Source of the DNA: Desulfobulbaceae bacterium
Lineage (GTDB): Bacteria > Desulfobacterota > Desulfobulbia > Desulfobulbales > Desulfocapsaceae
DNA: 11,643 nucleotides
Reading direction: 5' to 3'
Assembly (NCBI GenBank): GCA_024643445.1
Contig: JAHEMX010000062.1
Location: 1 to 11,643 of the forward strand
The notes under the pieces are model-generated. The model saw only the letters and a list, made by a program, of their open reading frames with translations. It ran no database searches and was not told the DNA's origin. The position numbers were made by a program, and so were the translations under genes. The stretch's first letter is position 1, and each line of letters begins with the position of its first letter. This document shows positions 1 through 7,330 of this stretch, piece by piece.

Positions 1-202
1 TTTCCACGATGAAGGGGTCGGTGTTACCCATTTTTTCGCGGATCCGGACAATCTCCGCAAAGGATTTACTTGAGTTTATAATGACCGGAATTCCTCGCTG
101 GGCGAGTCCGGCAAGCAGCCGTGCAGCCGGCTTGAAGGAGTAGGTATAGTGATCCAGCAGTGTATCGTCGAGATCGGTGAAAATAAGTCGATATTTGATC
201 AT
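1..202 (-). CDS. mpgP: Mannosyl-3-phosphoglycerate phosphatase family protein (HAD superfamily), N-terminal fragment
   Basis: Only the first 67 codons are inside the window; the rest lies beyond position 1. The translation opens with IKYRLIFTDLDDTLLDHYTY and continues SFKPAARLLAGLAQRGIPVI, NSSKSF and DPFIVE. This contains HAD motif I (nucleophile Asp in DLDDT) and a motif II-like NSSKS. The DHYTYSFKPA stretch after motif I resembles mannosyl-3-phosphoglycerate phosphatases (YedP/MpgP type), which dephosphorylate mannosyl-3-phosphoglycerate to the compatible solute mannosylglycerate in the cytoplasm. Motif I reads DLDDT where most members have DLDGT. Three ATG codons lie in tandem (starts at 208, 205 and 202). 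I chose 202 because a GAGG sits 7 nt upstream of it, while it is only 1 nt from the first ATG. The specific substrate is inferred; the HAD-IIB fold assignment is firmer than the reaction. Confidence 0.75.
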   Translation of the reverse strand, partial: MIKYRLIFTDLDDTLLDHYTYSFKPAARLLAGLAQRGIPVIINSSKSFAEIVRIREKMGNTDPFIVE

Positions 203-510
203 CATCATGCCTCATGCCAGCACCGCCGTAATCCGGCGGCAAGACACCGAATGCCTTAGGGAAATATCGCCCCGATGAACGGGGATTGCCGCACGGGAAA
301 CAGGTCTATACAATCGTCTTTTCTAAAAATTCCCGTCAGGATCAGTATAGTGGATCAGAAGGTGATCTGCAAATCTATCGAAACGCGAAGGGCACTGAGG
401 TGATGGGCAAATCGCACGGGAACTATTCACAATTGACCTCATTTTTTGTTATCCTTTCAGCAGACCTTGATGAACAACGCTAAAATTAAACAGAGATTCA
501 TTGCCCGCTC
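203..510. other. Intergenic region with GC-rich hairpins; no convincing gene
   Basis: About 300 bp between the divergent phosphatase and ankyrin genes. It contains a perfect 6-bp inverted repeat CCGCCG/CGGCGG with a 5-nt loop (223-239) and a 5-bp CCCCG/CGGGG hairpin (270-284). Neither has a following T-tract, so they do not look like intrinsic terminators. The 9-mer GCACGGGAA occurs twice (291-299 and 414-422). A 65-codon TTG-start frame at 286-483 has no good ribosome-binding site and no recognisable motif, so I do not call it a gene. Promoters for both flanking genes must lie here, but I found no convincing -35/-10 pair. Confidence 0.5.
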
Positions 511-1125
511 ATGACTTCGTCCTCTCAGTCACGCTATCAGATTACAGCCTATGTCTTTTCCGGAATCTGTCTCTTCACCGCGGCCATTCTCGGACTTTTT
601 CTGGTCTTCGGTCCGAAAGAGGGCATGGAGGCAATGGTCATCATTATTCCCTGGTTCCTGGCAGGCGCAGCCCATCTCACTATCGGCATTGCAGCAATCA
701 TCTGTGCCCTGTGCACCCGATCATTTCTGAAAAACAGCTGGATCTATGTCTACTTTCTACTCTTTTTCGGATTAAACGGTTATTACCTTGCCATCGTAAA
801 CCACGTTGATGTTGCGATTGAGCGCCGGATAGACGCCATCAGATCACCGCAGGAAACGGAGTTGTACGGATTGCTGAGTAAGCTGCACCTGCAAGGGATG
901 ACGAGCAGCAGGGCTGACACGACTTCTCTTAAACGCGCCCGGCTCCTGGTGCAATCCGGCGTCGATCTTACCTATGTCCTTCGCGGACGGCATGAGCCGA
1001 GAATGCAGCCACCGCACAAATACTGCTCGCCCATGGGGCACATCCGGACCTCCCCGACAAGCATCAGGCAACCGCGCTCTTCCGGGCCGCTCAGTCTGGT
1101 AACACGGCGGTTGGTCTGGCATTGA
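511..1125 (+). CDS. Membrane-anchored ankyrin-repeat protein, N-terminal part (frameshifted)
   Basis: This frame encodes three predicted membrane helices at about residues 11-32, 43-67 and 77-98, followed by a basic, soluble linker and the start of an ankyrin-like region (ARLLVQSGVDL, about residues 143-153). After about residue 162 the translation loses all family character and becomes rich in R, P and S until the stop at 1123-1125. Meanwhile the neighbouring frame takes up ankyrin sequence from 996 on. One extra G in the run at 994-998 would join the two frames and give a single protein of about 469 residues. The start at 511 is the only ATG after the in-frame TAA at 487, but it has no clear Shine-Dalgarno sequence. 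The family role is unknown; ankyrin tails usually mediate protein-protein contacts, here presumably on the cytoplasmic side. The interruption is seen directly, but whether it is a true mutation or a sequence error cannot be told. Confidence 0.65.
   Translation: MTSSSQSRYQITAYVFSGICLFTAAILGLFLVFGPKEGMEAMVIIIPWFLAGAAHLTIGIAAIICALCTRSFLKNSWIYVYFLLFFGLNGYYLAIVNHVDVAIERRIDAIRSPQETELYGLLSKLHLQGMTSSRADTTSLKRARLLVQSGVDLTYVLRGRHEPRMQPPHKYCSPMGHIRTSPTSIRQPRSSGPLSLVTRRLVWH
991..999 (+). other. Frameshift site in the ankyrin gene
   Basis: The sequence CATGAGCCG lies where sensible coding passes from the frame of position 511 to the frame of position 996. Reading CAT GAG then GCC GAG AAT restores ankyrin sequence (RGRHE then AENAATAQILLAHG). 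The frame-0 stop TGA at 993-995 prevents the shift from being placed further upstream. No slippery heptamer, hairpin or pseudoknot typical of programmed -1 frameshifting is evident, so a missing base is more likely than recoding. Confidence 0.65.
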
Positions 1126-1919
1126 TAAAAAACAGTGCCGATGTAAACCTGCCGGACAAAGATGGCCAGTCTCCGCTATTTCTTGCAGCCGGCACAGGTA
1201 ATCTGGAGCTTGCAGCCGCACTCGTTGCGGCCGGGGCCGACCCCAACGCCCCGGTCGACTGGGGCATGAACAGCACCTACCCGCTGAAACCGGCCGTTCA
1301 ACGGAATGATGTCAGCATGGTAAAATTGCTTCTTGAAGGCGGGGCGACCATCAACCCGGCCTCCAGAGATCTCTGCGATTTGATCTCATACGGCGCAAAA
1401 TCACCTGAAATCATTCGTCTTATCGTCGATACCGGAGTCGATCTCAACCAGCGGGACCCGCTTCAGCGTTATCCTCTCAGTGAAGTCATGCGAAGTGGCA
1501 GCCCGGAATCGGTTGCCTATCTTCTGGCCAACGGGGCAAAACCGATTCTGACTGACTGGAGAGGGGAACAGCCGTTCATGCAGCTGGTAAAATCCGGGCA
1601 AGCCGATATGGTAGCCGCCACCATCAAAAACGTACCCGCACTCAGAGAGAACCGGAAACAGATGAAGGACGCCATGTACTGGGCCATCAGGTCCGCCCAT
1701 GCAGATGTGGTGAAGGTTTTGCTTGAAGAGGGTTTATTCATTGATAGACTGGACGAGGTGAAAGCAATTCTGACCTGGGCGAAAACACCCCCTGCCACGC
1801 CGGAAGAAAAAGAAGAGATTCTCCAGCTTTTCAGACAACGCCTGCAGGGAAACGAAAAACCGGCAACCAGAAATTCCAGCCCGATCCTGAAAGTACTGCC
1901 GGGAACAGTAAGACCCTGA
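1122..1919 (+). CDS. Ankyrin-repeat protein, C-terminal part of the frameshifted gene
   Basis: The frame carries tandem ankyrin repeats. Clear units include DGQSPLFLAAGTGNLELAAA followed by LVAAGADPN; NDVSMVKLLLEGGATINP; SPEIIRLIVDTGVDLNQRDP; SPESVAYLLANGAKPILTD; and HADVVKVLLEEGLFID. Open coding in the same frame extends upstream to the TGA at 993-995 and includes further repeats (AQILLAHGAHPDLPDK, TALFRAAQSGN), so the TTG at 1122 is an artefact of ORF calling and not a real start. It has no ribosome-binding site. The true sequence is the continuation of the upstream membrane-helix frame, giving about seven to eight repeats in total. The last 30 residues (after about 1830) are charged and polar and lack repeat structure. 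No catalytic domain is visible. The ankyrin assignment is strong; the cellular partner is unknown. Confidence 0.75.
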   Translation: MIKNSADVNLPDKDGQSPLFLAAGTGNLELAAALVAAGADPNAPVDWGMNSTYPLKPAVQRNDVSMVKLLLEGGATINPASRDLCDLISYGAKSPEIIRLIVDTGVDLNQRDPLQRYPLSEVMRSGSPESVAYLLANGAKPILTDWRGEQPFMQLVKSGQADMVAATIKNVPALRENRKQMKDAMYWAIRSAHADVVKVLLEEGLFIDRLDEVKAILTWAKTPPATPEEKEEILQLFRQRLQGNEKPATRNSSPILKVLPGTVRP

Positions 1920-2109
1920 GCAGCATCCGAGCGTAAATCATCTGGTCAGTGAGCTTTTTTCGCTGCTTTATGATGTTAGAAAAGGTAGCATTAGGATCCG
2001 GGCTCGATTACTCCGTGTCGTAGAAATGGATACCAGGGCAGCACGGGTGTAATCAGGCTGCTGACCATGGTCCCCTGCCGGTTCAGAGGCAAACACAACG
2101 AGTGAAATC
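1920..2109. other. Short intergenic region before the 142-residue membrane protein
   Basis: No gene is seen. A weak 6-bp hairpin (CAGTGA/TCGCTG with one G-T pair, 1947-1965) lies 28 bp after the ankyrin stop, but no U-tract follows its 3' arm, so it is a poor terminator. A perfect 10-bp palindrome GACCATGGTC (2063-2072) sits 37 bp before the next start codon and could be an operator. This is unproven. Confidence 0.3.
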
Positions 2110-2538
2110 ATGTCCCCCTCGAAGCGTAACAAAGCTTTCGCCCTTTTTTTTATCTTTCTTACATTGGCGATTCCGTTTGCAATGATCTATTACCTCTCCA
2201 CGGATTACTACAAGGAACGGTATCAGAAATTGAGAAAAAACCCTAATGAAGCGAGCCGGGAAATCCGTTCCAGGATACCAGCAGACCGGCTCGTATTGAA
2301 GAAAAATGAAAAACTGTTGGTCAAGCGCACCTGTCTCGTCTTCAAGGGGGTTGAAAAAAAAGCAATCCTTCTCGATCTCTACCTGCTCGATCTTGATCCC
2401 GAGCAACCCTACCTCATTAAACTTTCCACGCAGGACGCCGATAAAGAACTGATCATTGGCGGAAACAAATTCAAACTTATATCGGTAAACAACCAGTATC
2501 TGAATTTACAATTATTGAGTAGTACCGAGACGCCGTGA
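2110..2538 (+). CDS. Small membrane-anchored protein of unknown function
   Basis: I do not recognise this 142-residue protein. It begins with a short basic stretch (SPSKRNK) followed by one hydrophobic helix at about residues 9-28. This fits a non-cleaved N-terminal anchor with the rest of the protein outside the cytoplasm. The soluble part has a charged helix (YYKERYQKLRKNPNEASREI) and then alternating hydrophobic residues suggesting a small beta domain (AILLDLYLLDLD, LIIGGNKFKLISVNN, YLNLQLL). It contains a single Cys in RTCLVFKG and no catalytic motif that I can name. The ATG at 2110 has only a weak GAG 9 nt upstream. It is separated from the ankyrin gene by 190 bp and converges with yhaN (35 bp between stops). 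Its codon use resembles that of its neighbours, which supports a real gene. Confidence 0.6.
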   Translation: MSPSKRNKAFALFFIFLTLAIPFAMIYYLSTDYYKERYQKLRKNPNEASREIRSRIPADRLVLKKNEKLLVKRTCLVFKGVEKKAILLDLYLLDLDPEQPYLIKLSTQDADKELIIGGNKFKLISVNNQYLNLQLLSSTETP

Positions 2539-2546
2539 TTCTGGCC

Positions 2547-2569
2547 CCGGCAGATCAGTGTCCTGCCGG
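2547..2569. terminator. Inverted repeat between convergent genes, possible bidirectional terminator
   Basis: A perfect 7-bp GC-rich inverted repeat, CCGGCAG/CTGCCGG with a 9-nt loop, fills the 35-bp gap between the stop of the 142-residue gene (2538) and the stop of yhaN (2574). Its position suggests transcript end formation for both genes. Neither arm is followed by a clear U-tract, so intrinsic termination is not certain. Confidence 0.45.
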
Positions 2570-2573
2570 AATC

Positions 2574-4211
2574 TTACAATTCATGTATGACAATATCCGC
2601 TTTTTCCTCCATCCTCCTCGCTTCATCGACCACCTGCCGGTGATGCGTAAAGAGGATCACCTGATTCCTGGCAGACAATCGGGCAAGGACGCTGAGCGTG
2701 GCGCGCGACCGGTCATCATCGAAATTCACCAGGATATCATCGACGATCAGCGGGATGGGCTCGTTCGCTTCCAGGCGCCACTCAAGTGTCGCCAGGCGCA
2801 GCGCCAGGTAGAGCTGATCGCAGGTTCCGTCGCTCATACCCTGCACCGATACACGTGTCTGGTCAGGTCTCAGTCCCACCAGAACGGGACTTCCGGCATC
2901 ATTCATATCGGTACGAAGTCCAACAAATGAGCCCAGCGTTATATCCCCAAATATCCGTGAGGCAATGGTTAAAACCGGGTCCTGGTTCTGCTCCCGGTAC
3001 CGTTCTATTTCTTCCTTCAGCACCTTGGCAGCAAGCCGTATCTTCACGTACTGTTCAACATGGTCCTGTATGTTTGTCGCCACCTGCTCCATTCTTTCGG
3101 CTGCCTCCAGCGCCTCTGCGCTGCCGTCCATCAGCTTCAGCTCCTTGCTTTCTTCACCGCTCAGTTTGATCACATCCCTTATCCTGGCATAGAGATCCTC
3201 ATTGATCAGACGCTTGAGTGAGTCGATCATGCCGGGCAGATCATCCACTTCCACCCCGGCGGCCTGAGTTTTCAGCTCCGCAAGCGAAATGCCCTCACTC
3301 ACCTTGGCAAGAGCGGTTTCCGCATTTGAAATGTTCTCCTGCAAGCGCAGATACTGCTCAAACCGACTGATGACGGCAGGTAGCTCGTCGGCTTCCCGGC
3401 ATCGGGCGACGGCAAGTAACTCCGCAAACCGCAACTGCAGGCTTTGCAACGTCTTTTCTGCGCTGTCAATCTCGCCTCTCAGAGAGGCTGTTTCCTCGCT
3501 GATCTTCTTCATTACCTCGTTGGCCTGGCTTGCCCCGGCAAGCATGGTCTGCAGCTGCAGCGCCGCCTGATCGGCGGAGAGGCTTTTCAATTCCGGTGCA
3601 ACCTGTCCAGTCAGCAGCGCCACATCTTCGCTGAATTTCTTCGAGTCCCGGTCAATACCGTCGATACGGCTCTGCAACTCTCTTGCCTTCTCCAGATGTG
3701 TAAACAACTCGGCAATGGTATCCAGAATATCCAATGCTTCCCCGGGCAGGACCTGAGTTCGGATTCCCAGATCAGCCAGGGCCTGATCCCACTTATTCTG
3801 CCACGTAAATAGTGCCGCCTGTGCCGTTTTCTGATCCGCTTCGGCCCGTTCCAGGGCATTCGAGACCTGCGACTGTTTTTCGACAAGCTTTTCTGCCACC
3901 TGCTTCTCCAAGGATAGCCCGGCAAGAACCGAATCTGCCTGCACCAGCAGTGGCGCAAGCAGGTGACTCTTATCCAGCGGACTTTCTCCCAACTGATCGA
4001 GCTTTCCAATCAGTATCATCCGGTGGTTTTTCCGTGTTTGTTTTTTCCCCGACAACTCTTGCTCCTTGTTGAAAATCTCCGCTACCTTAAACCGAATAAT
4101 GTCAATTTTCGAAAGCCAGGAGAGCATCTCCATTGGCGAAAGCGGCTTGATCGAGGTTGTCGCCCAGGCCGCCTGCCAGCTCGCAGAAACATCCTCCTGA
4201 CGTGCCGCCAA
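2574..4211 (-). CDS. yhaN: YhaN-type SMC/Rad50-like ATPase, C-terminal half (after in-frame amber codon)
   Basis: This is the second half of an AAA/ABC-type ATPase related to SbcC and Rad50. The first about 400 residues are coiled coil (long E/Q/A/L runs such as SNALERAEADQKTAQAALF). The C-terminal lobe carries the ABC signature region (VQGMSDGTCDQLYLALRLAT, about residues 456-475 counted from the TTG), Walker B (PLIVDDILVNFDDD, about 487-500) and the H-loop (VILFTHH, about 518-524). It has no Walker A, which lies in the preceding frame. It is in the same reading frame as the upstream half, separated only by TAG at 4223-4221. The TTG at 4211 has an AGGA 4 nt upstream and starts 9 nt after the stop, so reinitiation is possible. 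Otherwise this half is untranslated or made by readthrough. No CxxC zinc hook is seen. The family assignment is strong; whether the half is expressed is unknown. Confidence 0.85.
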   Translation of the reverse strand: MAARQEDVSASWQAAWATTSIKPLSPMEMLSWLSKIDIIRFKVAEIFNKEQELSGKKQTRKNHRMILIGKLDQLGESPLDKSHLLAPLLVQADSVLAGLSLEKQVAEKLVEKQSQVSNALERAEADQKTAQAALFTWQNKWDQALADLGIRTQVLPGEALDILDTIAELFTHLEKARELQSRIDGIDRDSKKFSEDVALLTGQVAPELKSLSADQAALQLQTMLAGASQANEVMKKISEETASLRGEIDSAEKTLQSLQLRFAELLAVARCREADELPAVISRFEQYLRLQENISNAETALAKVSEGISLAELKTQAAGVEVDDLPGMIDSLKRLINEDLYARIRDVIKLSGEESKELKLMDGSAEALEAAERMEQVATNIQDHVEQYVKIRLAAKVLKEEIERYREQNQDPVLTIASRIFGDITLGSFVGLRTDMNDAGSPVLVGLRPDQTRVSVQGMSDGTCDQLYLALRLATLEWRLEANEPIPLIVDDILVNFDDDRSRATLSVLARLSARNQVILFTHHRQVVDEARRMEEKADIVIHEL

Positions 4212-4223
4212 CTCTTCCTGCTA
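4209..4223 (-). other. In-frame amber codon and possible restart site within yhaN
   Basis: On the coding (minus) strand the sequence reads GCG TAG CAG GAA GAG TTG. The amber codon interrupts coiled coil (EERIREIGA, stop, QEELAARQED) with no change of frame on either side. A single C-to-T change from CAG (Gln) would explain it and Gln would suit the local sequence. The TAG is followed by AGGA and then TTG, which could allow stop-restart. By combined numbering the stop is codon 619 of 1167. Confidence 0.9.
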
Positions 4224-6077
4224 CGCACCGATCTCGCGGATTCGTTCCTCCAGGGTTTCGATCTGTTCCTGTAAAGACTCAACCTTGGCAATCCGCTCCG
4301 CTTCGCGCCGGAGCCGATCAGCGATACTATCCGCCTTCTGCACCTGAACTTCATAGGCCTCAGGCAAGCTCCGGGTGGCATCATAGGCCGCAGCTTCCCT
4401 TGAAACATCTTCCTTTTCGAGCCATTTCCGGCGCAGAAGGTGCCAGCCGTGCTGTCTCCGCTCCCGCGACTCGGCCAGGTTCTGCTCGTTTGGCATGTCC
4501 ATGCCATGAGCCACTTCCTGCAAGTCGCTCCTGGCTGTCTTCATCTCTGTTTCGACCTGTTTTCGCGTTAGTGCCAGCTGTTGTTTTTCCCGTTCCAAAG
4601 CGGTGAATACTGTTTCAAATATCCGCACCGATTCGAGCAGGGGAAGGGTCAATTCGGACAGCTGCTCAAGACTGCCTTCCCAGAGTCCCAGCTGTTTTAG
4701 TTCGATGGAACAGGATTTCCTGCCAAACTCGATTTCTCTTGAGCTGTCTTCTATCTGCTGATCGATATCACCGATCTTTCTGACCAGCACCAGCGCCTGT
4801 GCAAGATCATCCCCGTCTCTTGCAACAGGCAGCAGGGACACTTTATCAGTAAGATCCTTGCATTCTTTTTCGATGGTCTTTTTCTGTTTATCTGCCTGAG
4901 AGGCCTGCTGTCCGAGTGCTTCATACTGTGCGCTCAGCCCCTGGATAGTTCTTTTCCTCCCCAGCATCGGCCGCAGGAGTTCCACATCCTCCAGTTTCAG
5001 ATCCGGCCTGATCGACTCGATAGCTGTTCCGGCTGCCTGGCGATGAGTGATCCGCATACCCTCGAGCCGGCCTCGATCCTGCCTCCCTTTGCGGTATTCG
5101 CCTATCCGCTGATGCAGATCCTCGATGGCCTCCGCATGGTCGAGAAGCCCACGGTTCAGCGGGATTTCATCCTGCTTTTGCAGCAGCTTCTGCAGCCGTT
5201 CACCGTTGCCGTCGATTTTCAGCCTGACCTCGCGGATTTCCTGTTCCACTTGCCGGAGCAGTCCGGTGAAATCCGGCGGCAGCATGACGACTTCGCCGAT
5301 TTCACGTAGCTGTTCATGCAGGTTTTCCAGTGCCGCTATTTCAGGTATTGCCCGGCTCAATCGAACAAGGCGCTGCAGGGTACCGGTCTTTCGCCGGCTC
5401 TCTTCCTCCAGCCGGGCCTGCTCCGCTTCTGCTTCCTGAAGCCGCTTTTTGTGTTCTTTCCATCTGGAGGGGGGAAGGCTTTTCTCCCTGACGACCTTCC
5501 TGAGTTCCGTGTATTCCCTGATAGCCGCATTGATTTTCTGTTTCGTACCACGCTCGCGAAACAGCGCATCGGCCTCTGCTTCCAGTGATTCGAGTATTCT
5601 GGCAAGAGAAGATATGCCCGCACCTGCCGCAAACAGAGCCTGGCCGACCTCTCCCTTCTGGGCCAGGATATCTTCTCCTCCGGCAATCAGACTCTTGTGA
5701 TCAAGGCCATAGACCGCTTCAAAAAGGGCTGGCTCAACCCCCTGCATGAAGGCGGCAAGGACACTCGCATCAAGGGGGTCGCCCTCCTGGTCGAGGAGAT
5801 CGCCTTTTCTCTTCTTTCGCCTTAAAAAAGACAGCTTTCTGCCGTCCTCTCCTTCAATGCTTCCGCCAATCAACAGCTGGTTGCCGGCATGCTGGAAATT
5901 ATCCGACGTACGCTCAGGAAAGCCGTAAAGTAGTGCTTTCAGTGCACGCAGAGAACTGCTTTTCCCCGCCTCATTCGGGCCGAATATAATGTGAAGTCCG
6001 GGAGACTTGGAACGAAACTCCAGCGTCCGCTCGGTAAATGGACCGAAGGCCTTGAGTGCAAGGCGCCTGAGCCTCAT
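4221..6077 (-). CDS. yhaN: YhaN-type SMC/Rad50-like ATPase, N-terminal half (ends at in-frame amber codon)
   Basis: This 618-residue product is the N-terminal half of an SbcC/Rad50-like ATPase that pairs with YhaO, presumably acting on DNA ends in the cytoplasm. Residues 1-53 form the first nucleotide-binding strand and loop, with Walker A FGPNEAGKSS at about 32-41 and the following helix LRALKALLYGF. The YhaN-typical segment FEAVYGLDHKSLIAGGEDIL lies at about 118-137. From about residue 165 on it is mostly coiled coil broken by short linkers. It lacks the signature and Walker B motifs, which follow the TAG in the same frame. The start ATG at 6077 overlaps the yhaO stop by 4 nt (ATGA), indicating translational coupling. 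With the downstream half it would be about 1167 residues, in the range of large YhaN/SbcC proteins. Alternatives are a pseudogene, a split two-chain ATPase or amber suppression. Confidence 0.9.
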   Translation of the reverse strand: MRLRRLALKAFGPFTERTLEFRSKSPGLHIIFGPNEAGKSSSLRALKALLYGFPERTSDNFQHAGNQLLIGGSIEGEDGRKLSFLRRKKRKGDLLDQEGDPLDASVLAAFMQGVEPALFEAVYGLDHKSLIAGGEDILAQKGEVGQALFAAGAGISSLARILESLEAEADALFRERGTKQKINAAIREYTELRKVVREKSLPPSRWKEHKKRLQEAEAEQARLEEESRRKTGTLQRLVRLSRAIPEIAALENLHEQLREIGEVVMLPPDFTGLLRQVEQEIREVRLKIDGNGERLQKLLQKQDEIPLNRGLLDHAEAIEDLHQRIGEYRKGRQDRGRLEGMRITHRQAAGTAIESIRPDLKLEDVELLRPMLGRKRTIQGLSAQYEALGQQASQADKQKKTIEKECKDLTDKVSLLPVARDGDDLAQALVLVRKIGDIDQQIEDSSREIEFGRKSCSIELKQLGLWEGSLEQLSELTLPLLESVRIFETVFTALEREKQQLALTRKQVETEMKTARSDLQEVAHGMDMPNEQNLAESRERRQHGWHLLRRKWLEKEDVSREAAAYDATRSLPEAYEVQVQKADSIADRLRREAERIAKVESLQEQIETLEERIREIGA

Positions 6078-7330
6078 GACCCGTCACCATGGAGAAGCAG
6101 CTTTGCCACAAGAAGCTCTCTCACCTCTTCGAGTAATTCGCTTTGCTGCGCTGCGGAATTCTGCAGAACCGACTCAGGATCAAGAATTCCCGGTGGCAGC
6201 TTGGACATCAATCCGGCAAATTCCGGCAGCAGACTGGAAAGCTCGCCGGCACCGAAATCAAGATTTTCGATGGCCTGCAGCAATCCACCAAGGGGGGTAT
6301 CGTCACCGACAAGCTCTTCCAGGCTGATCTTACGACTGGTCCCGATTTTTATCTTCTCCAGCCAGACATCTCCCAGGCCTGCAGCAATCCCCCGGATTTC
6401 CTCTGTCCACCGAGTGAAGCCCGCATGCAGTTCAGCATGCATGGGGCTGGCTCCTGCAAGCAGCAACCGCAGGGCAAGAATCCTGCCGTCCGCCTGTTGC
6501 TGTGCCCCTTCCAGGGCCTTTCGAACACAGGTATAGAGATCCTCCCTCTTTTCACAGTCCGAGATATCCGCACGACAGATACCCCAGCGAAGGACATCGA
6601 CAATACGTTCTTCAATGGCGGCAATACGGCCACCTTCCACGCTCACCAGGGTCGCCCCCTTCGGTCCGGTCTCCCTGATATGTCTGCCCTGAATATTGCC
6701 GGGGAAAATGATACAAGGATCCCGGGAAATCAGTTCCCGCGTATGAACGTGCCCCAGCGCCCAATAGTCATAGCCTTTTGCCTGGAGGTCATCGACGCGG
6801 CACGGCGCATACGGTTCGTGTCCCGGGCGACCGGTCAGGGCGGTATGCAGCAGGCCGATGTTGAAATACCCTGGGATTGCGGGCGGGTAGCGGGAAGCGA
6901 TGTTTTCGTCAACAACCCTGTTCCGGTAGCTTTGGCCATGCAGGGCAAGGCCCAGCTCTTCGAGAACAACACTATGCGGGCTGGCGGCAGGAAACAGAAC
7001 CACGTTACCAGGCAAGGGCATGACTTTGGTTATCTGGCTGGCGGCATCGTGATTGCCCGAAACGATGAATACCTTGATTCCCGCCTTTTCCAGCCGGCCC
7101 ATCCGATCGGCAAAAAACAGGCCGGTGTTGTAATCCTTCCAGTCACCGTCATACAGGTCGCCACTGATCAGGACAAATGCCACCTTCTCGTCAATCGCCA
7201 GGTTAATCAGGTTGTCGAAAGCTCTTCTCGTTGCCTTGCGGATGTCCTCGACCGGGGCGTCCTCATAAACCTCAAGCCCTTTCAACGGACTATCAAGATG
7301 AATGTCTGCGGTGTGAATAAAACGAAACAT
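6074..7330 (-). CDS. yhaO: YhaO-type DNA repair metallophosphoesterase (SbcD/Mre11-like nuclease)
   Basis: This is a calcineurin-like phosphoesterase of the Mre11/SbcD family, the nuclease partner of the YhaN ATPase. Counting from the ATG at 7330, the metal-binding motifs are in order: FIHTADIHLDSPL (D9, H11), LISGDLYDGD (D58), VSGNHDAAS (N94-type GNHD at 92-95), LLHTAL (H162) and ALGHVHTREL (GHVH at 193-196). The set of five motifs is complete. A C-terminal region of about 180 residues follows that could serve as capping and ATPase-binding domain. The length is 418 residues, close to the usual size. The frame is open upstream to a GTG at 7402, but MFRFIHTADIHLDSPL is the normal N-terminus, so I chose 7330; its ribosome-binding site is weak (GGGA directly before the ATG). 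It is the first gene of a two-gene operon with yhaN and shares a divergent promoter region with the channel gene. Confidence 0.93.
   Translation of the reverse strand: MFRFIHTADIHLDSPLKGLEVYEDAPVEDIRKATRRAFDNLINLAIDEKVAFVLISGDLYDGDWKDYNTGLFFADRMGRLEKAGIKVFIVSGNHDAASQITKVMPLPGNVVLFPAASPHSVVLEELGLALHGQSYRNRVVDENIASRYPPAIPGYFNIGLLHTALTGRPGHEPYAPCRVDDLQAKGYDYWALGHVHTRELISRDPCIIFPGNIQGRHIRETGPKGATLVSVEGGRIAAIEERIVDVLRWGICRADISDCEKREDLYTCVRKALEGAQQQADGRILALRLLLAGASPMHAELHAGFTRWTEEIRGIAAGLGDVWLEKIKIGTSRKISLEELVGDDTPLGGLLQAIENLDFGAGELSSLLPEFAGLMSKLPPGILDPESVLQNSAAQQSELLEEVRELLVAKLLLHGDGS

Noticed and set aside
223..239. CCGCCG/CGGCGG hairpin as a terminator
   Set aside because: It lies upstream of both divergent genes and no T-tract follows on either strand.
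286..483. 65-codon ORF with TTG start before the ankyrin gene
   Set aside because: It has no usable ribosome-binding site, no hydrophobic or domain pattern, and no gene partner. It is probably chance.
1122..1124. TTG 1122 as an independent start for an ankyrin gene
   Set aside because: Ankyrin sequence continues upstream in the same frame to 996 and there is no ribosome-binding site, so this is the rear of a frameshifted gene.
2574..6077. Idea of a novel defence system built on YhaO-YhaN
   Set aside because: The pair is a known widespread nuclease-ATPase couple, and no restriction, toxin, CRISPR or mobile-element genes accompany it here.
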